Source: Acidobacteriaceae bacterium
Lineage (GTDB): Bacteria > Acidobacteriota > Terriglobia > Bryobacterales > Bryobacteraceae
Length of the DNA stretch: 5,900 nucleotides
Assembly: GCA_019245255.1 (NCBI GenBank)
Contig: JAFARV010000965.1
Coordinates: 1-5,900 of the forward strand
Direction: 5' to 3'
Both the position numbers and the translations under genes were made by a program. The stretch's first letter is position 1; every line of letters starts with the position of its first letter. The notes beneath the pieces were generated by a model that was not told the origin of the DNA, did not search any database, and saw only the letters and a program-made list of their open reading frames with translations. Below, piece by piece: positions 1 to 5,900 of the stretch.

Positions 1-1
1 T

Positions 2-856
2 CGTGCTTGGAAGGCCGAGCAGTTGGGCAGCGGGTATGCGTTGAGCTCCTGGATTGAACGTACGGCGATTCTGGACGCTGATGCCGTGATTGCAGTCTCT
101 GCGGGCACAAAAGAAGATATCTGTCGTGTCTATCCGGTCGACCCTAATCGAGTCCACGTCATCTACAACGGCATCGATCTGAACGAGTATCAGAAGACGA
201 GCGATACCGGCGCACTCGATAAATACGGTGTGGATCGTTCGGTGCCCTACGTTCTCTTTGTCGGCCGCATTACGAGACAGAAAGGCGTCACGCACCTGGT
301 TGATGCAATCCGCTATATGCCGCCCGAGACTCAAGTGGTGCTATGCGCCGGAGCGCCTGATACCCCGGAAATTGCGGCCGAGATGCGCGAGAAAGTCGAC
401 GAAGCCCGCAAATCAAACCCTCGCGTGGTGTGGATCGAGAAGATGGTTTCAAAGCCGGAGGTCATTCAGCTCTATAGCAACTGCAGAGTTTTCTGCTGCC
501 CTTCGGTTTATGAGCCGTTCGGCATCATCAACCTGGAAGCGATGGCGTGCCGCGCTGCCGTGGTTGCAAGCGCTACTGGCGGCATCAAGGAAGTGGTAGT
601 CGATGGCGAAACCGGATACCTGGTGCCCTTCGAGCAAGACCCCACCACCAGTTTCCCCACCAAGCCCGACCAATTCGCGCGCGATCTGGGCGCGAAGGTG
701 TCTGAGCTTCTTGGCGATCCCGACAAATGCAAAGGTTTCGGCAATGCCGGCCGTAAGCGCGTCGAAGAAAGGTTCAGTTGGACAGCCATAGCAGACCAGA
801 CGATCCGCCTCTACACGGAATTGATCGGCGCTACAAAGAGGACACAGCATGCCTGA
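2..856 (+). CDS. glgM: GT4 glycogen synthase / alpha-maltose-1-phosphate synthase (GlgA/GlgM type), 5'-truncated by the window edge
   Basis: The frame is open from base 2 (RAWKAEQLGSGYALSSW...) to the TGA at 854-856, giving 284 residues. Family members are about 390-400 aa, so roughly 110 N-terminal residues lie upstream; the TTG at 23 is an internal leucine, not the start. Seen: the RxWKAEQLGxGYxLSSW stretch typical of the actinobacterial-type GlgA family, ADAVIAVSAG, YNGID near residue 55, the nucleotide-sugar-binding GRITRQKG with R89 and K94 (visible-part numbering), and the retaining GT4 EX7E motif with E171 and E179 in EPFGIINLE, then a GGIKEVV donor-site loop. Known: close homologues were first called glycogen synthase; the mycobacterial one (GlgM) makes maltose 1-phosphate from ADP-glucose and glucose 1-phosphate in the cytosol. 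Inferred: its position directly before glgE, with an 8-nt overlap, favours the GlgM role, but sequence alone does not exclude glucan elongation (GlgA). No frameshift or missing key residue is visible. Confidence 0.9.
   Translation, partial: RAWKAEQLGSGYALSSWIERTAILDADAVIAVSAGTKEDICRVYPVDPNRVHVIYNGIDLNEYQKTSDTGALDKYGVDRSVPYVLFVGRITRQKGVTHLVDAIRYMPPETQVVLCAGAPDTPEIAAEMREKVDEARKSNPRVVWIEKMVSKPEVIQLYSNCRVFCCPSVYEPFGIINLEAMACRAAVVASATGGIKEVVVDGETGYLVPFEQDPTTSFPTKPDQFARDLGAKVSELLGDPDKCKGFGNAGRKRVEERFSWTAIADQTIRLYTELIGATKRTQHA
835..842 (+). promoter_or_regulatory. Shine-Dalgarno sequence for glgE
   Basis: The purine-rich AAAGAGGA lies 6 nt before the ATG at 849 and inside the last codons of the upstream synthase gene. 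It supports ATG 849 as the glgE start even though that start overlaps the previous gene by 8 nt. Confidence 0.7.
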
Positions 857-2846
857 GGCAGCACAAGATGGCCGCCGGCGGGTGATCATCGAGGGCATTT
901 CTCCCGAGATCGACGGTGGCCGCTTCCCGGCAAAACGCACGGTCGGCGATGTGGTTCGCGTGGAAGCGGACATCTTCACCGACGGGCATGATTCGGTTGC
1001 CGGCGCCCTGCTCTACCGTTTCGAGAAGACGAGTGAATGGTGCGAGACGCGGTTTCAAGCAATTAATAACGATCGTTGGTGGGCTGAGTTTCCGGTCACT
1101 GAACTGGGCCGGTATCGCTACAAGGTTATCGGATGGGTGGATCACTGGGAAACGTGGCGAAAAGACCTATTGAAGCGCATTCAGGCCGACACCGATACGC
1201 CGGTTGACTATCAGATCGGCGCCAAGCTGATTGAGGAAGCCGCCGCCCGTGCAAAGGGGGAAGACGCGACGTGGTTACGCGGCGAAGCACAGTTACTGAA
1301 CGACGAGCCGAGCACAGAAGAACGTCGAGCGCGAGCTACCGCGACCCCGTTGAACTTGAGAATGTTGCGCTATCCCGATCACCGGTTCAAAAGCGAACTG
1401 GATCGGGAATTAGTCATCGTCGTCGATCCGGTGCGCGCACGTTTCAGCTCCTGGTACGAGTTCTTCCCGCGATCGACAGCCAAGGAGCCCGGCACGCACG
1501 GCACGTTTCGGGACTGTCTCGACCGCCTCGAGTACGTAGCCGATATGGGGTTTGACGTTGTCTATCTTCCGCCGATTCACCCGATTGGATTCAAATTTCG
1601 AAAAGGCAAAAACAACACCGTCGTTGCCGAACCCGAAGACGTGGGCAGTCCGTGGGCGATTGGTGCACAAGAGGGCGGTCATAAGGCGATTCTCGCGGCG
1701 CTCGGAACACTTGAGAACTTTCGGACGTTTGTGGCGCGCGCCTCAGAGCTTGGGATGCAGGTGGCACTGGATATCGCGTTTCAAGTAGCGCCCGATCATC
1801 CATATGTTAGAGAGCACGAAGAGTGGTTTAAGAAACGGCCCGACGGGACGATTCAATACGCCGAGAATCCACCGAAGAAGTATCAGGATATTTACCCTTT
1901 CGACTTCGAGACGTCGAATTGGAAACAGCTCTGGCAGGAACTGAAATCCGTTTTCGAGTACTGGATTGAGCAGGGAATCCGTATTTTCCGGGTCGATAAC
2001 CCTCATACGAAAGCTTTTCCCTTCTGGGAGTGGTGCATTACAGAACTGAAGCGCGCGAATCCCGATGTGCTGTTCCTGTCCGAAGCTTTTACGCGGCCAA
2101 AGATTATGTACCGGCTGGGTAAGTTGGGATTCAGCCAGTCCTACACATATTTCCCATGGAGAAATGCTAAAGCTGAGTTACAAGAGTATTTAACGGAACT
2201 GACCAAAACGCAGGTTCGCGAATTCTTTCGCCCGAATCAGTGGCCGAATACTCCGGACATCTTGACGGAGTTCTTGCAGACAGGACTCCGGTCCTCATTC
2301 ATGATCCGATTTCTTCTGGCCGCGACCATCGGAGCAAATTACGGCATCTACGGTCCTGCATTTGAGCTGATGGAGCACAGACCGTTACGGCCCGGCAGCG
2401 AGGAATATTTAAATTCGGAGAAGTATCAGATCCGGCAATGGGATCTCGGACGGCCCGACAGTTTGCGGGAGTTCATTGCACACGTCAACCGAATCCGGCG
2501 CGACAACCCAGCCCTTCAAAATGATTGGTCGATCGACTTCCACCCGATTGCGAACGATCAGTTGATCTGCTTTACGAAAAGCTCGCCCGACGGCTCCAAT
2601 CTAATCCTCGTCGCCATCAATCTCGACCCACATTACACGCAATCCGGCATTGTTGATCTGCCTCTCAACAGGTTGAAGATAGATCCGGATCGTCCTTTCC
2701 AGGCACACGATCTGCTGACCGGGGCGCGATATGTGTGGAATGGGCCGCGAAATTACATCGAGTTGAATCCGCATAGTGTGCCCGGCCACATCTTCGCGAT
2801 TCGGCACAGACTTCGAACCGAACACGATTTCGATTACTTCCTTTGA
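849..2846 (+). CDS. glgE: alpha-1,4-glucan:maltose-1-phosphate maltosyltransferase GlgE (GH13)
   Basis: GlgE transfers maltose from alpha-maltose 1-phosphate to the non-reducing end of alpha-1,4-glucans, releasing phosphate, in the cytosol. The 665 residues match the family (about 660-700 aa). Seen in order: an N-terminal beta-sandwich domain (about 1-105, RRVIIEGISPEIDGGRFPAKR then a WWAEFPVTELGRYRY strand pair), the start of the GH13 barrel (VYLPPIHPIGFKFRKGKNN), the SPWAIGAQEGGH loop, ENPPKKYQDIYPFDFE, the nucleophile Asp383 in GIRIFRVDNPHTK, the acid/base Glu412 in FLSEAFTRP, and NTPDIL with Asp470 as the likely third carboxylate. The Asp383-Glu412 spacing of 29 equals that of the characterised Streptomyces enzyme (Asp394/Glu423, from memory). 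The C-terminal beta domain ends in RTEHDFDYFL. ATG 849 is chosen for its Shine-Dalgarno and the family-like N-terminus. The gene overlaps the upstream one by 8 nt and maltokinase by 4 nt. One oddity: NPHTKA where NPHTKP is common. Confidence 0.97.
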   Translation: MPEAAQDGRRRVIIEGISPEIDGGRFPAKRTVGDVVRVEADIFTDGHDSVAGALLYRFEKTSEWCETRFQAINNDRWWAEFPVTELGRYRYKVIGWVDHWETWRKDLLKRIQADTDTPVDYQIGAKLIEEAAARAKGEDATWLRGEAQLLNDEPSTEERRARATATPLNLRMLRYPDHRFKSELDRELVIVVDPVRARFSSWYEFFPRSTAKEPGTHGTFRDCLDRLEYVADMGFDVVYLPPIHPIGFKFRKGKNNTVVAEPEDVGSPWAIGAQEGGHKAILAALGTLENFRTFVARASELGMQVALDIAFQVAPDHPYVREHEEWFKKRPDGTIQYAENPPKKYQDIYPFDFETSNWKQLWQELKSVFEYWIEQGIRIFRVDNPHTKAFPFWEWCITELKRANPDVLFLSEAFTRPKIMYRLGKLGFSQSYTYFPWRNAKAELQEYLTELTKTQVREFFRPNQWPNTPDILTEFLQTGLRSSFMIRFLLAATIGANYGIYGPAFELMEHRPLRPGSEEYLNSEKYQIRQWDLGRPDSLREFIAHVNRIRRDNPALQNDWSIDFHPIANDQLICFTKSSPDGSNLILVAINLDPHYTQSGIVDLPLNRLKIDPDRPFQAHDLLTGARYVWNGPRNYIELNPHSVPGHIFAIRHRLRTEHDFDYFL

Positions 2847-4426
2847 AAGCGGTCGCTCACAGCAATAGTCGTATGGGTATGTTGGCGGTTTCGAATGCGG
2901 ATCTGGAAAAGGTTCTGCCGGATTACATCGTCAGGCAGCGCTGGTACCGGGCCAAGGCGCGCACGATCTCGGGGTTGCAGGTACAAGATGTCATTCCGCT
3001 CGAGGAAGGCTCACACATCCTGATCCTTCGCGTCGACTACCGTGAGGGCGACTGCGATAACTACCTGCTCCCGGTCACTAAGGCAAGAACGGAAGACGAG
3101 ATCGTCAGCGGCCGGCTTTACGGGGCGCTCGCACAAGAGGATTTCCGGCGACGGCTATTGAATGCGATCGCCTGTGATCGCAAGTTCAGAGGCGAACACG
3201 GTGAATTCGCGGCGAGCAAGACAGCCGCATTTGACCGCGCCTGCGACCCTTCAGAGCAGATCGAGAGCGTGGTCTCGCGGGCGGAACAAAGCAACAGTTC
3301 AATTATCTTCAAGAACCGTTTCATCTTGAAAGTCTTTCGCAAGCTGGAGCGAGGCATCAACCCTGATCTCGAGATTGGCCGCTTTCTCACTGAGCGCGGA
3401 TTCAGATATACGCCTGCCGTTCTCGGTGAACTCGAATACCGGCCCACCCAGGGCGAAGCCATGGAGGCTGGAATTCTGCAGGCGTTTGTTCGCAATGAAG
3501 GCGACGCCTGGAAGTACACGTTGGAATCACTCCAGCCTTTCTTCGTGCGAGCGCTGCAGAGCGGCGTCCTTCCGGAAGTGCCGCATGCGCATCCATTGGA
3601 GTTGTGTTCGGAAGAAGTGGCGGCGCTAGCGCGCCAGACAATCGGCGAATACCTCGAATCGGCGCGGTTGCTTGGCGTCAGAACGGCTCAGATGCACAGC
3701 GCGCTGGCAGATCCTGACGCCGCCAGCGACTTTCGACCGGAACAGGTCACGCGCGAATACGCTGCTCACCTGTATGAAGAGATGCTGCAGCAGACCGAGA
3801 TTACATTTGATCTCGTTCGAGACAAGCAGAATATGCTCTCTGGTGAGGCGGCTGAAGATGCGCGTGCGCTGATCGCGGCGGAAGCGGCTGTGCGACAGCG
3901 GTTCTCGAATCTTCGCGACAAGCCTGTGCAGGCTCTTCGCATACGGCACCACGGCGATTATCACCTGGGGCAGGTGCTGTGGACGGGCGAGGACTTCGTC
4001 ATCATCGACTTCGAGGGCGAACCGGCACGGCCGCTAGCGCATCGGCGTATCAAGACGCTCGCGATGCGTGATGTAGCGGGAATGATCCGCTCCTTCTCAT
4101 ATGCCGGCTTCGCCGCGCTGTTCGGCCAGGTCGAGGGCGTGCCCGCCGGGCCAGAGCACCGAAAACGAGTGGAGACCTGGGCAGGGTTCTGGACCGCATG
4201 GGTGAGTGCGGCGTATCTGAAAGGCTATTTTGAGACAGCCGCCACAGCGCCGTTCTTAGGTTCCGATCGCGAAGAGCATCGCGTGCTCTTCGATGCCTTC
4301 GTTCTACAGAAGGCGCTGTATGAAGTCGCGTACGAACTCAACAACCGGCCCGATTGGGTGCAGATTCCGCTCCGTGGCATATTGAGCCTGATCGGCGCCG
4401 ATGCCCGGAGGACGCAATTTGCTTAG
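2843..4426 (+). CDS. mak: maltokinase (maltose 1-kinase), free-standing
   Basis: Maltokinase makes maltose 1-phosphate from maltose and ATP, feeding GlgE. Up to 527 residues; mycobacterial free-standing enzymes are about 455, while the kinase part of TreS-maltokinase fusions is nearer this length. Seen: an N-terminal cap starting LPDYIVRQRWYRAKARTI (family form close to RQRWFGGKART), the N-lobe KNRFILKVFRKLERGINPDLEIGRFL with Lys163, the catalytic loop HGDYHLGQ (Asp372, Gln377), and the metal-binding IDFEGEPARPL (Asp389, Glu391), followed by RDVAGMIRSFSYA. This is the aminoglycoside-phosphotransferase-like kinase fold. The start is uncertain: TTG 2843 overlaps the glgE stop as TTGA, and ATG 2873 or ATG 2879 are 10 and 12 codons in. 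None has a clear Shine-Dalgarno, so re-initiation after glgE is likely. Recognisable homology begins around residue 20, so all three are possible. No trehalose synthase domain precedes it. It overlaps glgB by 8 nt. Confidence 0.94.
   Translation: MKAVAHSNSRMGMLAVSNADLEKVLPDYIVRQRWYRAKARTISGLQVQDVIPLEEGSHILILRVDYREGDCDNYLLPVTKARTEDEIVSGRLYGALAQEDFRRRLLNAIACDRKFRGEHGEFAASKTAAFDRACDPSEQIESVVSRAEQSNSSIIFKNRFILKVFRKLERGINPDLEIGRFLTERGFRYTPAVLGELEYRPTQGEAMEAGILQAFVRNEGDAWKYTLESLQPFFVRALQSGVLPEVPHAHPLELCSEEVAALARQTIGEYLESARLLGVRTAQMHSALADPDAASDFRPEQVTREYAAHLYEEMLQQTEITFDLVRDKQNMLSGEAAEDARALIAAEAAVRQRFSNLRDKPVQALRIRHHGDYHLGQVLWTGEDFVIIDFEGEPARPLAHRRIKTLAMRDVAGMIRSFSYAGFAALFGQVEGVPAGPEHRKRVETWAGFWTAWVSAAYLKGYFETAATAPFLGSDREEHRVLFDAFVLQKALYEVAYELNNRPDWVQIPLRGILSLIGADARRTQFA
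4270..4292. repeat. perfect 9-bp inverted repeat with 5-nt loop inside the maltokinase gene
   Basis: CGAAGAGCA (4270-4278) and TGCTCTTCG (4284-4292) are exact reverse complements around TCGCG, so the mRNA could form a stable hairpin. It lies inside coding sequence for REEHRVLF, about 130 nt before the glgB start. No T-run follows, so it is not an intrinsic terminator. It may be a by-product of codon choice; a role in mRNA processing is only a possibility. Confidence 0.4.
4407..4412 (+). promoter_or_regulatory. Shine-Dalgarno sequence deciding the glgB TTG start
   Basis: GGAGGA stands 6 nt before the TTG at 4419, inside the last maltokinase codons. It is the strongest ribosome-binding site in the window and the main reason for accepting a TTG start that overlaps the upstream stop by 8 nt. 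Confidence 0.8.
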
Positions 4427-5900
4427 CGACAACGATTACTACTTTTTCCAGGAAGGCACCCACACGCAACTGGCCAACGTGCTGGGCGCACACCTTACGA
4501 AGGATGGCGCTGAGTTTGCTGTTTGGGCGCCCAACGCGAAGCGGATTTCAGTGATCGGCGATTTTAATGGCTGGAATGCGGAAGCGAGCCCGTTATCGCC
4601 GACCGGCCGGGCCGGTATCTGGCAGGGCTTTGCCGGTGGCGCGTATCAGGGCGCGAAGTATCAGTTCCGGATTGAGTCCGCACACGCTAAGGACCCGTTA
4701 TACAAAGCCGACCCTTTTGGCACCTTTCAAGACACGCCGCCGAAGACCGCCTCTATTCTGTGGAATCTTGATTATCAGTGGGGTGATGGTGAGTGGATGG
4801 CGAACCGCCGCCGGGCGAATAGCCTGCACGCGCCGATATCCATCTACGAGGTGCACCTGGGCTCATGGCGGCGCGCGGCGCACAATGGCAAGCGCCATCT
4901 CACGTATTGTGAACTTGCCGATCAACTGATTCCTTACGTGAAAGAGATGGGCTTCACGCACGTGGAGTTCATGCCTGTGATGGAGCATCCCTTCTACGGA
5001 TCGTGGGGGTACCAGACAACCGGCTACTTTGCGCCCACAAGCCGCTACGGGCCTCCGCAGGATTTCATGCACCTGATCGATTCCTTTCATCAGCACGACA
5101 TTGGGGTGATTTTGGACTGGGTGCCCTCACATTTTCCGGACGATCCACACGGGCTGGGACTATTCGACGGTATGCATGAGTTCGAGCCGGCGGATCCGAG
5201 GCGCGGTGTTCATCCGGATTGGAACAGCTTCATTTTCGACTACACCCGGCCCGAGGTCCGTAGTTTTCTACTGAGTAGCGCGATGTTCTGGCTGCAGCAA
5301 TATCATGCCGACGGACTGCGTGTGGATGCTGTGGCTTCTATGCTGTATCTCGATTACTCGCGCGCGCCCGGCCACTGGCTGCCGAATCAATATGGCGGCC
5401 GCGAGAACCTGGACGCAATTGCTTTTCTGCGTGTCATGAACGAGGACGTTTACCGGTTCTGTCCTGATGCTCAGACGATTGCGGAGGAATCTACCGCGTG
5501 GCCTATGGTGTCGCGTCCTACATTTCTCGGCGGCCTTGGATTCGGTTTCAAGTGGGACATGGGATGGATGCACGACACCCTGCAATATCTGTCTCAAGAT
5601 CCAATCAACAGGCGGTATCACCACCACGACATCACATTCCGGATGGTCTACGCTTTCAATGAGAATTTTATTCTCCCGCTTTCGCACGACGAGGTCGTTT
5701 ACGGCAAGGGATCGTTGCTCGCGAAGATGCCCGGCGATGACTGGCAGAAGTTAGCGAGCTTGCGCGCATTGTTCGCATACATGTATGCCCAGCCCGGCAA
5801 GAAGCTGCTGTTCATGGGCGCTGAGTTTGCGCAGTGGTCAGAATGGTCGCATGAAGGAAATCTTGATTGGTCTCTGTTGGACCGGCCCGAGCATTCGAGC
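4419..5900 (+). CDS. glgB: 1,4-alpha-glucan branching enzyme GlgB (GH13), 3'-truncated by the window edge
   Basis: GlgB cuts an alpha-1,4 chain and rejoins it through an alpha-1,6 bond, branching the glucan made by GlgE. The frame runs unbroken from TTG 4419 to base 5900: 494 codons, no stop. Family members lacking the extra N-terminal domain are about 625-650 aa, so some 130-150 residues lie beyond. Seen: LSDNDYYFFQEGTH at the start, a CBM48 module (about 24-105, with FAVWAPNAKRISVIGDFNGWN), then the GH13 barrel from SIYEVHLGSWR (about 140): GSWGYQ (Tyr198), DWVPSHFP (Asp233, His238), DGLRVDAV (Arg301, nucleophile Asp303), AEESTAWP (acid/base Glu356), LSHDEVVYGK (His423, Asp424) and GAEFAQWSEW. 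These seven residues keep a constant offset of 102 from the E. coli numbering I remember, so the catalytic core is intact and the extra N1 domain of E. coli GlgB is absent. The TTG start is backed by GGAGGA at 4407; it overlaps maltokinase by 8 nt. Confidence 0.96.
   Translation, partial: MLSDNDYYFFQEGTHTQLANVLGAHLTKDGAEFAVWAPNAKRISVIGDFNGWNAEASPLSPTGRAGIWQGFAGGAYQGAKYQFRIESAHAKDPLYKADPFGTFQDTPPKTASILWNLDYQWGDGEWMANRRRANSLHAPISIYEVHLGSWRRAAHNGKRHLTYCELADQLIPYVKEMGFTHVEFMPVMEHPFYGSWGYQTTGYFAPTSRYGPPQDFMHLIDSFHQHDIGVILDWVPSHFPDDPHGLGLFDGMHEFEPADPRRGVHPDWNSFIFDYTRPEVRSFLLSSAMFWLQQYHADGLRVDAVASMLYLDYSRAPGHWLPNQYGGRENLDAIAFLRVMNEDVYRFCPDAQTIAEESTAWPMVSRPTFLGGLGFGFKWDMGWMHDTLQYLSQDPINRRYHHHDITFRMVYAFNENFILPLSHDEVVYGKGSLLAKMPGDDWQKLASLRALFAYMYAQPGKKLLFMGAEFAQWSEWSHEGNLDWSLLDRPEHSS

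Noticed and set aside
23..25. TTG as a start codon for the first gene
   Set aside because: The conserved family sequence RAWKAEQ continues upstream in frame to base 2, so this codon is an internal leucine of a truncated gene.
449..979. Open frame of 176 codons on the minus strand across the synthase-glgE junction
   Set aside because: It lies opposite two well-supported genes, has no family resemblance or clear ribosome-binding site, and open antisense frames of this size are common in GC-rich coding DNA.
3163..3182. Inverted repeat TGCGATC/GATCGCA containing GCGATCGC, the cyanobacterial HIP1 octamer
   Set aside because: Only one copy was noticed, while HIP1-rich genomes have it at high density. 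Seven-bp arms inside GC-rich coding DNA are not strong evidence of function.
3621..3634. Short GGCGC-TAGC-GCGCC hairpin in maltokinase
   Set aside because: Five-bp arms made of GCG codons are expected by chance in this composition.
3118..3964. Minus-strand open frames opposite maltokinase
   Set aside because: The plus strand encodes the complete kinase motifs over the same bases; the antisense products look like low-information Arg/Ser/Ala-rich shadows.
4354..4929. Two plus-strand open frames (4354-4554 and 4567-4929) at the start of glgB
   Set aside because: They are in other frames than GlgB, whose continuous translation from 4419 contains all expected CBM48 and GH13 motifs.
5268..5687. 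Minus-strand open frame of 139 codons opposite glgB
   Set aside because: It is opposite the GlgB catalytic core, which reads through without interruption. No motif is recognisable in the antisense product.
1..5900. Possible novel defence, mobile or otherwise undescribed system
   Set aside because: Every base from 2 to 5900 is covered by four recognisable glucan-metabolism genes in continuous frames. There is no unexplained gene, repeat array, integration site or composition shift.

Overview
The window is one run of four same-strand genes of alpha-glucan (glycogen) metabolism. It is cut at both ends, so the first and last genes are partial. The order is a GT4 glycogen/maltose-1-phosphate synthase (GlgA/GlgM type, 3' part), glgE (complete), maltokinase (complete) and glgB (5' part, open to the last base). 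This is the core of the GlgE pathway for building alpha-1,4-glucan from maltose 1-phosphate (M1P).

Layout: bases 2-856 hold the C-terminal 284 residues of the synthase. glgE follows at 849-2846 (665 aa), maltokinase at 2843-4426 (up to 527 aa) and glgB from a TTG at 4419 to the window end (494 residues visible). Neighbouring genes overlap by 8, 4 and 8 nt, so there is no intergenic DNA and no room for internal promoters or terminators outside coding sequence. The four genes very likely share one mRNA and are translationally coupled. Good Shine-Dalgarno sequences precede glgE and glgB. None is visible before the maltokinase starts.

How the genes fit together: the GT4 enzyme would make M1P from ADP-glucose and glucose 1-phosphate (GlgM activity), or extend glucan directly (GlgA activity). 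Maltokinase makes M1P from maltose and ATP. GlgE transfers maltosyl units from M1P to the non-reducing end of a glucan, releasing phosphate. GlgB adds alpha-1,6 branches. The usual maltose source, trehalose synthase (TreS), often fused to or next to maltokinase, is not in this window.

Organism: a bacterium with moderately GC-rich DNA (roughly 55-60% by eye). The first gene resembles the actinobacterial-type GT4 synthase. The GlgE C-terminus (ending in a DFDYFL-like tail), the HGDYHLGQ form of the kinase motif and the moderate GC argue against a typical high-GC actinomycete. An Acidobacteriota-like or other Gram-negative soil bacterium is a guess, not a demonstration.

There are no RNA genes, mobile elements, CRISPR arrays or obvious foreign DNA. 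I see no previously undescribed system. The points worth a second look are the gene arrangement (free-standing maltokinase without TreS, beside a GlgM-like gene), the overlapping starts, and some small sequence oddities.
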